Assembly: GCF_901827175.1 (NCBI RefSeq)
Contig: NZ_LR594662.1
Location: forward strand, 3,286,001 to 3,350,000
Length of the DNA: 64,000 nt
Direction: 5' to 3'
Origin: Variovorax sp. RA8
GTDB lineage: Bacteria > Pseudomonadota > Gammaproteobacteria > Burkholderiales > Burkholderiaceae_C
Under the pieces are notes generated by a model that was not told the origin of the DNA, searched no databases, and was given only the letters and a program-made list of their open reading frames with translations. A program made the position numbers and the translations under genes. Below are positions 34,119 through 43,431 of this stretch, one piece after another (the first letter of the stretch is position 1; each line of letters starts with the position of its first letter).

Positions 34119-36187
34119 CAGGCCGCCTGCGCCTGCGCCGGCATCGGCTCGAAGGGCGTCTCGTGCGCAGTGGGCCTGTTCGAGGCGCGCGCCGCGAGTG
34201 CGCTGCGCACGCTGTAGAACAGCACGCTCAGCACCACGAAGATGAAGAGCCCGCAGAGCGCGGCGTCGAGCCGGTCGTTGAAGACGATGCGTGCCATCGC
34301 CTCGGGCGTCTTGGCCGGCGCGAGCAGCACGCCCTTCTCGATCGCGTCCGCGTACTTCGCCGCGTGCGACAGGAAGCCCACCTTCGGGTCTGCCGAGAAG
34401 ATCTTCTGCCAGCCCGCCGTCAGCGTGCACGCCAGCAGCCAGACGGCCGGCGCGATCGCCACCCAGGCGTAGCGCTCGCGCTTCATCCGGAACAGCACCA
34501 CCACGCCCAGCATCAGCGCCACCGCGGCCAGCATCTGGTTGGAGATGCCGAACAGCGGCCACAGCGTGTTGATGCCGCCCAGCGGATCGACCACCCCCTG
34601 GTACAGGAAATAGCCCCAGGCCGCGACGCACAGGAAGGTGGCGATCAGGTTGGCGACGGCCGAGTCGGTGCGCTTCAGCGCCGGAACGAAGCTGCCCAGC
34701 AGGTCCTGCAGCATGAAGCGTCCGGCGCGCGTGCCGGCGTCGACCGCGGTCAGGATGAACAGCGCCTCGAACAAGATCGCGAAGTGGTACCAGAAGGCCA
34801 TCATGGCCGGCCCGCCGATGGCCTGGTGCAGGATGTGCGCCATGCCCACGGCGAGCGTCGGCGCGCCGCCGGCACGGCCGAGGATGGTGCTCTCGCCCAC
34901 GTCCTTGGCGGTCTGCACCAGCATCTCGGGCGTGACCACGAAGCCCCAGCTCGAGATGGTCTGCGCCACCGCGGCCGGCGTGTTGCCGACCAGCGCGGCC
35001 GGGCTGTTCATCGCGAAGTACACGCCCGGCTCGATGCAGGCCGCCGCCACCAGCGCCATCACCGCCACGAAGGACTCCGCCAGCATGCCGCCGTAGCCGA
35101 TGAAGCGCGCATGGCGCTCGTTGTCCAGCATCTTCGGCGTGGTGCCCGAGGAGATCAGCGCATGGAATCCCGAGACCGCCCCGCAGGCGATGGTGATGAA
35201 CAGGAAGGGAAAGAGACTGCCCGACCACACCGGCCCGTTGCCCTGCGCGAACTGCGTGACCGCCGGCATCTGCAGCGTCGGCGCGACGAACACGATGCCG
35301 ATCGCCAGCGCGACGATGGTGCCGATCTTCAGGAAGGTCGAGAGGTAGTCGCGCGGCGCCAGCAGCAGCCACACCGGCAGGCTCGCGGCGATGAAGCCGT
35401 AGCCGATCAGCATCCAGGTCAGGGCCTTGCCGTCGAAGGTGAAGAGCGGCGCCCAGTCCGGGTTCTGCGCCACCGCCTGGCCGCCGAAGATGGCCAGCAT
35501 CAGCAGCACGAAGCCGATCACCGAGACCTCGCCGATGCGCCCCGGCCGGATGTATCGCAGGTACACGCCCATGAAGACCGCGACCGGAATCGTCGCAGCG
35601 ACGGTGAAGGTGCCCCAGGGCGATTCGGCCAGCGCCTTCACCACGATCAGCGCCAGCACCGCGAGGATGATGATCATGATCATGAAGGTGCCGAACAGCG
35701 CGATCAGCCCCGGCACGGTGCCCATTTCCTGCTTGACCAGGTCGCCCAGCGAGCGCCCGTCGCGCCGGGTCGAGATGAAGAGCACGATGAAGTCCTGCAC
35801 CGCGCCGGCGAAGACCACGCCGGCCACGATCCACAGCAGCCCCGGCAGGTAGCCCATCTGCGCCGCCAGCACCGGCCCGACCAGCGGACCGGCCCCTGCG
35901 ATGGCCGCGAAATGGTGGCCGAAGAGCACGTTCTTGTCGGTGGGCACATAGTCCAGCCCGTCGTTGTGCCGGTGGGCGGGTGTCATGCGCTTGCCGTCGA
36001 GCCCGAGGACCCGGTCGGCGATGAAGAGGCTGTAGTAGCGGTAGGCGATCAGGTAGCAGCAGATGGCTGCGACCACGACCCACAGGGCACTGATGGCCTC
36101 GCCGCGGGCCAGCGCCACGATGCCCAGGGAAAAGGCGCCGGCCACGGCCACGGCAAGCCACACCAAGTGGCGGCGGATGCTGTGCAT
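34118..36187 (-). CDS. cstA: Carbon starvation protein A (CstA) family transporter
   Basis: A 689-residue polytopic membrane protein with about sixteen to eighteen hydrophobic segments. Family blocks are GHHFAAIAGAGPLVGPVLAAQMGYLPG, FHALISSGTTPKM and AGTRAGRFMLQDLLG. CstA relatives import pyruvate and/or peptides under carbon limitation. ATG 36187 is preferred because GGAG lies 8 bases upstream and it starts at MHSIRRHLVW just before the first helix; an alternative ATG at 36232 would add 15 residues. Paired with the YbdD-type gene downstream. Confidence 0.92.
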   Translation of the reverse strand: MHSIRRHLVWLAVAVAGAFSLGIVALARGEAISALWVVVAAICCYLIAYRYYSLFIADRVLGLDGKRMTPAHRHNDGLDYVPTDKNVLFGHHFAAIAGAGPLVGPVLAAQMGYLPGLLWIVAGVVFAGAVQDFIVLFISTRRDGRSLGDLVKQEMGTVPGLIALFGTFMIMIIILAVLALIVVKALAESPWGTFTVAATIPVAVFMGVYLRYIRPGRIGEVSVIGFVLLMLAIFGGQAVAQNPDWAPLFTFDGKALTWMLIGYGFIAASLPVWLLLAPRDYLSTFLKIGTIVALAIGIVFVAPTLQMPAVTQFAQGNGPVWSGSLFPFLFITIACGAVSGFHALISSGTTPKMLDNERHARFIGYGGMLAESFVAVMALVAAACIEPGVYFAMNSPAALVGNTPAAVAQTISSWGFVVTPEMLVQTAKDVGESTILGRAGGAPTLAVGMAHILHQAIGGPAMMAFWYHFAILFEALFILTAVDAGTRAGRFMLQDLLGSFVPALKRTDSAVANLIATFLCVAAWGYFLYQGVVDPLGGINTLWPLFGISNQMLAAVALMLGVVVLFRMKRERYAWVAIAPAVWLLACTLTAGWQKIFSADPKVGFLSHAAKYADAIEKGVLLAPAKTPEAMARIVFNDRLDAALCGLFIFVVLSVLFYSVRSALAARASNRPTAHETPFEPMPAQAQAA

Positions 36188-36382
36188 GCGGATGTCTCCA
36201 GAGGTTGAACCCCGGCGAGTGTCCTGATTCACCGGGCTGCAGGCATCCGTCGCACCGCGTGGGTGGGCTGCGTGGTGTTGCCTAAGGGATAACCCTGAAG
36301 CGTTTTGTCCTGATGCTCATCCGGCACTATTCCACGGGCGGGCGGGGCGTCTCGCAAGACGAGTAGCTATTGGTCGGTGAAT

Positions 36383-38242
36383 ATGGAACTGACTCCAATC
36401 GGGGGCAACTCAATGGTGAACTCTCCCACCGGGGCTGCTCCGTCTCCGATGATGGATGCGGCTCGCCGTCACATGCATGCAGCGGTCGCAGCGCCCTTGC
36501 GCGCAGCCCACGGAGCGCCTGCAACCATTTCAATCATGAACCCGTCCACGTTCAACCCTCCGCCTCGCCGCTCAACTTCGAGTCTTTTCAAAAGCCCCGC
36601 AGAATCCTTGCAAACCGCACACTTTCCCGATTCAGCACCGCTTCGTGAATGGGCAAGCAGCGAGCACGTGACGCCGGAGGCGAACGCCGCACGATGGGAA
36701 GTCGTGCGCAGGCTCGAAAGCGCTGTCAAGTCTCCCACGAGCGAGTTGGATCTGCGTAGTTGCGACCCGCAGGCATGCATGGACCTGCCAGCCTCTGTGG
36801 TGCGCGCCCATGCCCTGAAGTGCACGACATCGGAGCCGCCGACGAGCCGGTTGACGCTTCCTTCAGGACTCAAGAACATCCCAGTGTGGATCGTCGAACT
36901 CAAATCGACGCTCAAGCAGGTCACGGCGCACGATTTCGCCGGCGGCGAACAGGCCTTGCGCGCCAATTTGAAATTTCTTTCGTGGACGGATTCAGACGTG
37001 AGCTGGGATTGGTCGGCCGGGGAAACCGGGGACTCTGCACAAGTCCCGGACACTCGCGAAATGGAACACCGGCTCGATGTGCCGGCTGTCCAGTCCGACA
37101 ACGCGCTTCGTTCGATTTATCGTCCCTTCGTTGGCGAATTAGATGAAGGTGCGAAGGCAGGGCTCAAACGTTTCATGGACAAAGTAAAAGAAGCTTCGCC
37201 GTTTGACCCGAAGACCGGTGTCGACTACGACTTGGGAGGGTTCAAGTTGGTTCGCTCGCACTGTGGCAAGCTCGAGCTGTCGAAGCTTTCGACTCCGCCC
37301 TATGTTCAAAGTCATTTTGATCCTGACTCCCCAGACGCGACAGGTTTGTCGAAGGCGATTGAGGTGTTTGACACGCTCTTCTCGGATGTTCATGTCGCCG
37401 TTTGGCAAGCGATGTCCGAATGCGGCTATGTTGATTACTTCACAGGCAACGCCGCGCAGCTCATAGACGGCCCCTGGGACATCCTGGTCAATATCAATCC
37501 CTATTTCAGCCGCAATCCGTTGCAGATATCAGCTCACAAAGACACGGTAGGAGAGAACATGTTCTTGATCCTCTTGTACTGCAATGACGGAATGGGTATC
37601 GAGTATCAACTGAGGCAGAAGAATCCACCAGGCTATCTGCAATTCATGGGGCAGCATTTGCCTGAGGTCTTCGTCGACGACGTGAAAGGGATCCTCAAGG
37701 AGCCGGGCGACGGCACCGCGTACGTGGACAGGGTCAGGCACGGGACCTTCATCGGGGGCTGCGACGAGACGATGGTTCACTCGACCCCGTTCGTTCATCA
37801 CCGAGGCGCATTTATGCTGAAATCGGTCTTCAAATCGATGGACGAGGCACTCGAACTCTGCTTTGGTGCTTGCACTCAGGAAGAATATTCCGGACATGTG
37901 CTGCCGACTGTCAACAAGGTGCTGGAACAACTGAAAGAACTGACGTCTTACGATGACTGCGTCGATCGTGGCGAACTTGAACGGCTTTTGCGCGTTGCCG
38001 GGTTTACTGCCCCCGATGCGGCGAAGCTCGTCGAAACGCTGGCACCCAGGATGCGCACCAAAGATCCCTTCGACGGAACGGCCAGTGTGGGAATTCCCGG
38101 GTTCGATGAGATCAAAGTGCCGCGCGGCAAAAAGCTTCATCGACAAATGAGCGACTACCTTGACGCAGGAACAGCGGTTCGCAACACAGGACCTCGTGAC
38201 TACATGAGAGTCTGGATCATGGCGCGACCAAAACAAGAGTGA
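36383..38242 (+). CDS. Unrecognised 619-aa effector-like protein with HxD...H...R pattern
   Basis: A lone gene with lower GC than its neighbours. Residues 1-90 are Ser/Pro/Ala/Met-rich, low in acidic residues and probably disordered, as in type III secretion effectors. Residues about 100-330 are mixed. A segment at 355-485 reads WDILVNINPYF, SAHKDTVGENMFLILLYCN and then ETMVHSTPFVHHRGAFML, giving H385-x-D387, His466 and Arg474, the spacing pattern of Fe(II)/2-oxoglutarate dioxygenases (HxD...H...R). A helical C-terminal part follows. I do not recognise the family. Starts at GTG 36377 or ATG 36413 are also possible; the ribosome site is weak. No secretion genes or PIP/hrp box were seen nearby. 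Confidence 0.6.
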   Translation: MELTPIGGNSMVNSPTGAAPSPMMDAARRHMHAAVAAPLRAAHGAPATISIMNPSTFNPPPRRSTSSLFKSPAESLQTAHFPDSAPLREWASSEHVTPEANAARWEVVRRLESAVKSPTSELDLRSCDPQACMDLPASVVRAHALKCTTSEPPTSRLTLPSGLKNIPVWIVELKSTLKQVTAHDFAGGEQALRANLKFLSWTDSDVSWDWSAGETGDSAQVPDTREMEHRLDVPAVQSDNALRSIYRPFVGELDEGAKAGLKRFMDKVKEASPFDPKTGVDYDLGGFKLVRSHCGKLELSKLSTPPYVQSHFDPDSPDATGLSKAIEVFDTLFSDVHVAVWQAMSECGYVDYFTGNAAQLIDGPWDILVNINPYFSRNPLQISAHKDTVGENMFLILLYCNDGMGIEYQLRQKNPPGYLQFMGQHLPEVFVDDVKGILKEPGDGTAYVDRVRHGTFIGGCDETMVHSTPFVHHRGAFMLKSVFKSMDEALELCFGACTQEEYSGHVLPTVNKVLEQLKELTSYDDCVDRGELERLLRVAGFTAPDAAKLVETLAPRMRTKDPFDGTASVGIPGFDEIKVPRGKKLHRQMSDYLDAGTAVRNTGPRDYMRVWIMARPKQE

Positions 38243-38282
38243 ACGATCGCTACTTTCGCCCCAGAGCTCGCAGCGGGCCGCC

Positions 38283-38930
38283 CTACCCGCTTGAGTTTTT
38301 CCCGAACTGACGGGCGTGCTCCACCGCATACTTGATCAGCTCCGCCTGCCCCTCGATACCCAGCCGCCGCTTGATGCTCTGCCGGTGGGCTTCGACGGTG
38401 CGCACGCTCAGCCCGAGGTCGCGCGCGATCTGCTTGCTCGATTCGCCGCGGCCCAGTGCCGACAGGATCTCGCTCTCGCGCGGCGTGAGCAGCGGCCGGG
38501 GCGCCTGGTTGCGGAACAGCCGCTGCGACACCGCCGGGCTCAGGAAAGTGCCGCCCGCGGCTGCCGCCTCGATGGCGGCCACGATCTCGGCCGCCGGCGC
38601 GTCCTTGAGCACATAGCCGCGCGCGCCGGCCGCCAGCGCCTGCTGCACGTACTCGGGGTTGTCGTACATGCTGAGCATCACCACGCGCACCGCGGGCGCA
38701 AGCCCCTGCAGCCGCGCGGCCAGCTCGATGCCGTTCATGTCCTTCATGCCGACGTCGGCCAGCACCAGCTGCGGCTGCAGGCGCTCGATCGCCGCCAGCG
38801 CCTCCGCCGCGCTGCCAGCCTCGCCCACGATCTCGATGCCGGGCAGCGGATCGAGGCGCGCATGCAGGCCGTCGCGCACCAGCGGATGGTCGTCGACCAG
38901 GAACACGCGGATCGGCTGCGTCGTCGTCAT
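38283..38930 (-). CDS. NarL/FixJ-family response regulator
   Basis: A 215-residue two-domain regulator. The receiver has the acidic pair DD (13-14), phospho-acceptor Asp59 in LVLADVGMKD, a switch Ser in MLSMYD and a Lys in YVLKDAPA. A LuxR-type HTH follows (LTPRESEILSALGRGESSKQIARDL, SVRTVEAHRQSIKRRL). Its ATG overlaps the stop of the sensor kinase (ATGA at 38927-38930), so the two form a coupled system. Confidence 0.93.
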   Translation of the reverse strand: MTTTQPIRVFLVDDHPLVRDGLHARLDPLPGIEIVGEAGSAAEALAAIERLQPQLVLADVGMKDMNGIELAARLQGLAPAVRVVMLSMYDNPEYVQQALAAGARGYVLKDAPAAEIVAAIEAAAAGGTFLSPAVSQRLFRNQAPRPLLTPRESEILSALGRGESSKQIARDLGLSVRTVEAHRQSIKRRLGIEGQAELIKYAVEHARQFGKNSSG

Positions 38931-40288
38931 GCCGCCTCCAGGCTCTTCGATGGGACGAAGGCGACGATGGCGGTCCCCTTGCTGCCCGAGTGCAGGTCGA
39001 GCCGCCCGCCGATGGCCGCGATGCGCTCGCGCATGTTGCGCAGTCCGATACCCCGGTGCGGATCGAGCTGCGTGGACGCCAGGTCGAAGCCGACGCCGTC
39101 GTCGCTCACCTCCAGCCGCACGCCGCGCCGCTCGAAGAACAGCGCGATGCGCACCTGCCGCGCCCGTGCGTGCTTGCGCACGTTGGTCAGCGCCTCCTGG
39201 GTCACGCGGAAGAGCGCGGTCTTGACCTCCTCCGGGAGCTCGCGCGGCGCCCCCTGCACCGCGACCGCGGCGGCCACCTCGCCCTCCTCGCCGAACTCCG
39301 CACCCAGCCGCTCCAGCGCGGCCGGCAGGCCCAGCTGGTCCAGCAGCGCCGGCCGCAGCCGGTGGGAGATGCGCCGCACCTCGGCGAGCGATTCGTTGAG
39401 CCGTACCAGCGCCCTCCCCAGCACCGCCGGCGCGGGCTGATGCGCCCGCTCCAGCGTATCCACCGCGGATTCCACCAGCAGCTTGGTCGACACCAGCGTC
39501 TGGCTGGTGCCGTCGTGCAGCTCGCGCGCGAGCCGGCCGCGCTCCTCCTCCTGCGACTGCACCACCTGGCGCGCCAGCAGGCGCAGCTTGGCCTCGGCCA
39601 CCCGGTGCTCGCTGAGATTGAGCAGCAGCCCGCCGGCGCTCACCGCCGCCAGGCACAGCGCCGCGATAGCTGCGATCCACAGCATGGTGGTGGCGACGTT
39701 GAGATTCATCTGGCGGTCCAGGGTCTGCATGGCTGCCTGGATGTCGTCCAGGTACAGGCCGGTGCCGACCATCCAGTTCCATCGCGGCAGCGCGGTCACG
39801 TAGCCCAACTTGGGCGCGGTCTGCGAGCTCGAGGGCTTGCGCCACTCGTACTCGACGAAGCCGCCGCCGTCGCGGGCCCGTGCGATCAGCTCCTGGATGG
39901 TGAAGCGCCCGCGTGAGTCGCGCAGCTCCCACAGCTTCTGGTTCACCAGCTCGGGCTGGCGCGAGTGCATCAGCGAGCGCCCCTGCAGATCGTAGACGAA
40001 GAAATAGCCGTCGTTGCCGTAGTCGAGCGCGGCCAGCCGGTGCAGCGCCTCGGTGCGCGTGGCCTCGTCGTCGCGGCCTGTGTCGTACAGCGGCTGCACC
40101 ACGCTGACCGCTAGCGCCACGTAGCTGCGCAGCTCGCTGCGGCGCTGGTTCATGTACGTCTCTTCGATCAGCGCGCGCTCGCGCGTCGCCAGGTCGCGCT
40201 CCTGGTGGCGCACGGCCAGCGCGACCAGTACCAGCGCGACCAGCAGCGGCGCGACGGCCAGCGCGACGATCTTGAGGCGGAGGTTCAT
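38927..40288 (-). CDS. Sensor histidine kinase with Cache domain (NarX/DegS-like HisKA_3)
   Basis: A 453-residue membrane kinase. Helix 1 (8-28) precedes a periplasmic single-Cache domain (about 40-190; GYFFVYDLQGRSLMHS and WNWMVGTGLYLDDI), helix 2 (200-222), then HisKA_3 with phosphorylatable His258 in EERGRLARELHDGTSQTL. The HATPase has EALTNVRKHARA, DDGVGFD and GLRNMRERI. Cache domains of this form sense small carboxylates or similar ligands. The start is at ATG 40288, with an alternative at 40309. Neighbouring operon genes give no clear target. Confidence 0.92.
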   Translation of the reverse strand: MNLRLKIVALAVAPLLVALVLVALAVRHQERDLATRERALIEETYMNQRRSELRSYVALAVSVVQPLYDTGRDDEATRTEALHRLAALDYGNDGYFFVYDLQGRSLMHSRQPELVNQKLWELRDSRGRFTIQELIARARDGGGFVEYEWRKPSSSQTAPKLGYVTALPRWNWMVGTGLYLDDIQAAMQTLDRQMNLNVATTMLWIAAIAALCLAAVSAGGLLLNLSEHRVAEAKLRLLARQVVQSQEEERGRLARELHDGTSQTLVSTKLLVESAVDTLERAHQPAPAVLGRALVRLNESLAEVRRISHRLRPALLDQLGLPAALERLGAEFGEEGEVAAAVAVQGAPRELPEEVKTALFRVTQEALTNVRKHARARQVRIALFFERRGVRLEVSDDGVGFDLASTQLDPHRGIGLRNMRERIAAIGGRLDLHSGSKGTAIVAFVPSKSLEAA

Positions 40289-40316
40289 GGGGCGTGGCGG
40301 CCCGAGCACCGGGCGC

Positions 40317-41186
40317 TCAGAGCGCGCGGCGCATCTCGACGTGCGCGATGCCCGCCTCCTCGAAGGGCTCGCCGTGCGGCGCGTAGCCGAGGCGCGCGTA
40401 GAAGGCTTCGGCGCTGCGCTGCGCGTGCAGCGTCACCTCGCGATCGCCGCGTGCCTTGGCGGCTTCTTCGAGCGCGCGCAGCACCGCCGCGCCATGGCCG
40501 CCGCCGCGCAGCACGCGGTGCACCGCCATCCGGCCGATGCGGCCCTGGCCCGTCGCGCCCGGCACCAGCCGGCCGGTCGCGATCACCTGGCCCAGCCGAT
40601 TGCGCGCTACCGCATGCACGGCGCTCTCGTCGTGCTCGTCCCACTCCAGTTCCTTGGGAATGCGCTGCTCCTCGATGAAGACGCTGCGGCGCACCGCGCC
40701 GGCGCCCTCGCCGAGCTCGGCCCAACTGCCGGTGCGGACTTCGGCGAGGGCTTCGCCAGCCTCGTAGGCCGTGAAGATCTCGCGCAGCGGCGCCGGCACC
40801 GGCTTCGAGGTCTGCGTGGCCGGATCGGCGAACACGTAGACCAGCTCGCACCCGACCAGGAAATCGTCGCCCCGGAACAGCCCACCATGGAAGACGATGG
40901 AGGAGTTGCCCACGCGCACGCATTTCATGGCGACATCCAGCACGTCGTCCACCCGCGCCGAGGCCTGGAAGTCGATGGTGGCCTTGCGCACGTAGAGATC
41001 ACCGCCCAGCGCGTGCATCGCCTCCTCGTAGGGCAGCGCCAGCGCGCGCCAGTAGTCGGCAATCGCGGTGTCGAAGTACATCAGATAGTGGGCGTTGAAG
41101 ACGATCTTCTGCATGTCCACCTCGGCCCAGCGCACGCGCAGGCGGTGGAAGAAGCGGTAGTCGGTTCGGCGGGTGTTCTCGGTCAT
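40317..41186 (-). CDS. Fusion of YbgC-type acyl-CoA thioesterase and GNAT acetyltransferase
   Basis: A 289-residue fusion. Residues 1-140 are a 4HBT hotdog thioesterase with the catalytic Asp in RWAEVDMQKIVFNAHYLMYFD. Residues about 150-289 are an ElaA-like GNAT domain with RRSVFIEEQRIPKELEWDEHD and the acetyl-CoA loop RVLRGGGHGAAVL. Its start overlaps the downstream-placed hydrolase stop (ATGA at 41183-41186). The thioesterase likely hydrolyses a short or aromatic acyl-CoA; the GNAT substrate is unknown. Confidence 0.87.
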   Translation of the reverse strand: MTENTRRTDYRFFHRLRVRWAEVDMQKIVFNAHYLMYFDTAIADYWRALALPYEEAMHALGGDLYVRKATIDFQASARVDDVLDVAMKCVRVGNSSIVFHGGLFRGDDFLVGCELVYVFADPATQTSKPVPAPLREIFTAYEAGEALAEVRTGSWAELGEGAGAVRRSVFIEEQRIPKELEWDEHDESAVHAVARNRLGQVIATGRLVPGATGQGRIGRMAVHRVLRGGGHGAAVLRALEEAAKARGDREVTLHAQRSAEAFYARLGYAPHGEPFEEAGIAHVEMRRAL

Positions 41187-42133
41187 GGTTGCAAGGCTTC
41201 CTTCAAGGCGCGCGCCGCATCGGCCTGGGCCTGCAGCGCTTCGGGGATGGCGCGGCCCATTTTGACGAACTCGTGGATCACGCCGCGGTAAATTTCCAGG
41301 TCCACCGGCACGCCCGCGGCGCGCAGCTTGTCGGCATAGGCGATGCCCTCGTCGACCACCGGATCGCACTCGGCCAGGCCGATCCAGGCGGGCGCGACGC
41401 CTTCCACGTCTTCGGCGTTGAGCGGGGCGAAGCGCCAGTCGTCCCGCTCGGCCGGGCTGTGGAGGTACTGGGCGAAGAACCAGGTGATGAGCTGCTCGTC
41501 CAGCAGCGGGCCATCCGCCAAGCGGCGGTGCGAGGGCGTGTCCTGATGCGCGGTGGTGCCCGGGTAGAAGAGCATCTGCAAGGCTATCGGCAGGCCCGCG
41601 TCGCGCGCCAGGATGGCGCACACCGCTGCCAGCGTGCCGCCTGCGCTGTCGCCGCCCAGTGCCAGGCGGCTACCGTCCAGGCCCAGTTCGGCCGCGCTCT
41701 GCGCAACGAACTGCACGGCATCCCACGCGTCGTTCGAGGCGGTCGGAAACTTGTACTCGGGCGCGAGGCGGTAGTCCACCGACACGACGGCGCAGCCGCT
41801 TTTCTCGCTCAGCACGCGGCACAGCGTATCGTGGGTGGCGATGCTGCCGACGGTGAAGCCGCCGCCGTGGAAGAACAGCAGCACCGGCAGCACGGCACGC
41901 GAAGGGGCATAGAGCCGGGCCGGCAGAGGATGGCCATCGCGCGCGGGAATCGCGAAGTCCTCGACGTGCCCCAGCTGCGGCCTGGGCACCTCGAGCACAC
42001 CGGCGCCCTTCTCGTACGCGGCCCTGGCCTGGGCGGGTGTCAACGTGTGGTAAGGCGCCTGGCGGGCGCGCGCCATGCGCTCGACCACGCCGGCCATCTT
42101 GGCGGTGAGCGGCGGGGCGAGGGTTTGGGTCAT
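41183..42133 (-). CDS. Alpha/beta hydrolase of the hormone-sensitive lipase (HSL) family
   Basis: A 316-residue esterase. The oxyanion motif HGGGF and nucleophile elbow GGDSAGG are those of HSL/family IV esterases. The catalytic Asp is in AECDPVVDEG and the His in VIHEFVKMG, so the triad is complete. ATG 42133 gives MTQTLAPPL; an in-frame start at 42151 would add six residues. It probably hydrolyses short-chain esters in the cytoplasm. It leads the operon with the thioesterase-GNAT gene and is divergent from the Fe-ADH gene. Confidence 0.9.
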   Translation of the reverse strand: MTQTLAPPLTAKMAGVVERMARARQAPYHTLTPAQARAAYEKGAGVLEVPRPQLGHVEDFAIPARDGHPLPARLYAPSRAVLPVLLFFHGGGFTVGSIATHDTLCRVLSEKSGCAVVSVDYRLAPEYKFPTASNDAWDAVQFVAQSAAELGLDGSRLALGGDSAGGTLAAVCAILARDAGLPIALQMLFYPGTTAHQDTPSHRRLADGPLLDEQLITWFFAQYLHSPAERDDWRFAPLNAEDVEGVAPAWIGLAECDPVVDEGIAYADKLRAAGVPVDLEIYRGVIHEFVKMGRAIPEALQAQADAARALKEALQP

Positions 42134-42199
42134 GGGCAAGACAGGCGGCACTTGTTAAATTGGAAGGCCCGAATCGTAGCCTCCACCTCCAAACGCCCC

Positions 42200-43336
42200 A
42201 TGGCCCTCATCCAATACCTGACCCAGATCCAGTTCGACTTCGGCGCCATCCAGCTGCTGCGCAGCGAATGCGATCGCATCGGCATCGCCCGGCCCCTGAT
42301 CGTCACCGACGCCGGCGTGCGCGCCGCCGGCATCCTGCAGAAGGCGCTGGACGCGCTCGGCGGCCTGCCGGCCGCGGTGTTCGACCAGACTCCCTCCAAC
42401 CCCACCGAGGCCGCCGTGCGCGCCGCCGCGGCGATCTACCGCGACGAGCGCTGCGACGGCCTGGTCGCCGTCGGCGGCGGCTCGGCCATCGACTGCGCCA
42501 AGGGCGTGGCGATCGCGGCCACGCACGAGGGGCCGCTCAAGACCTACGCCACCATCGAAGGCGGCTCGCCGAAGATCACCGAGCGCGTGGCGCCGCTGAT
42601 CGCCGTGCCCACCACCAGCGGCACTGGCAGCGAGGTGGCGCGCGGTGCCATCGTGATCGTGGACGACCACCGCAAGCTCGGCTTCCACAGCTGGTTCCTG
42701 ATGCCCAAGGCCGCGATCTGCGATCCGGAGCTCACCGTGGGCCTGCCGCCGCGGCTCACGGCTGCGACCGGCATGGATGCCATCGCGCACTGCATGGAGA
42801 CCTTCATGTCGGCCGCCTTCAACCCGCCGGCCGACGGCATCGCGCTCGACGGGCTGCAGCGCGCGTGGAACTACATCGAGCGCGCCACCAAGGATGGCAG
42901 CGACCGCGAGGCGCGCCTCAACCTCATGAGCGCCTCGATGCAAGGCGCGATGGCATTCCAGAAGGGATTGGGCTGCGTTCACTCGCTGAGCCATAGCCTG
43001 GGCGGCATCGACCCGCGCCTGCATCACGGCACGCTGAACGCCCTCTTCCTGCCGGCCGTGATCCGCTTCAACGCGGGCGCGGAATCGGTGCAGAAGGAGC
43101 AGCGCCTGCAACGGATGGCGCAGGCCATGAACCTCGACTCGCCGGGCGACCTGTCAGTGGCGATTCGCGACATGAATGCGCGCCTGGCCTTGCCAAAGGG
43201 GCTCGCAGAGGTGGGCGTGACCGAGGCGATGTTCGAGCCCATCATCGACGGTGCGATGGCCGACCACTGCCACAAGACCAACCCGCGGCTGGCGACCCGC
43301 GAGGACTACCGGGCCATGCTCGAAGCCTCGATGTAA
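42200..43336 (+). CDS. Iron-containing (group III) alcohol dehydrogenase
   Basis: A 378-residue Fe-ADH. The NAD(P) loop is VGGGSAIDCAKG, followed by PTTSGTGSEV. The metal ligands are Asp and His in GMDAIAHCMET, and two His in GCVHSLSHSLGGIDPRLHHG. The family covers alcohol, lactaldehyde, 4-hydroxybutyrate and maleylacetate reductases. The start ATG 42200 follows a 66-bp region divergent from the HSL hydrolase. Substrate unassigned. Confidence 0.9.
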   Translation: MALIQYLTQIQFDFGAIQLLRSECDRIGIARPLIVTDAGVRAAGILQKALDALGGLPAAVFDQTPSNPTEAAVRAAAAIYRDERCDGLVAVGGGSAIDCAKGVAIAATHEGPLKTYATIEGGSPKITERVAPLIAVPTTSGTGSEVARGAIVIVDDHRKLGFHSWFLMPKAAICDPELTVGLPPRLTAATGMDAIAHCMETFMSAAFNPPADGIALDGLQRAWNYIERATKDGSDREARLNLMSASMQGAMAFQKGLGCVHSLSHSLGGIDPRLHHGTLNALFLPAVIRFNAGAESVQKEQRLQRMAQAMNLDSPGDLSVAIRDMNARLALPKGLAEVGVTEAMFEPIIDGAMADHCHKTNPRLATREDYRAMLEASM

Positions 43337-43431
43337 TCGGCCAGCGCCAGCGGCGGAAGCCTTGCCCATCAGATTTGTCCTTCGAGTGCACGTTCTGCAG
43401 TGACTGCGCCGTGAGCCTATCGCTTCTCGAC

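Noticed and set aside
36233..36382. PIP/hrp box upstream of the effector-like gene
   Set aside because: I looked for TTCG-N15/16-TTCG spacing and found none; only a short GTCT..AGAC dyad (within GTCTCGCAAGAC) is present.
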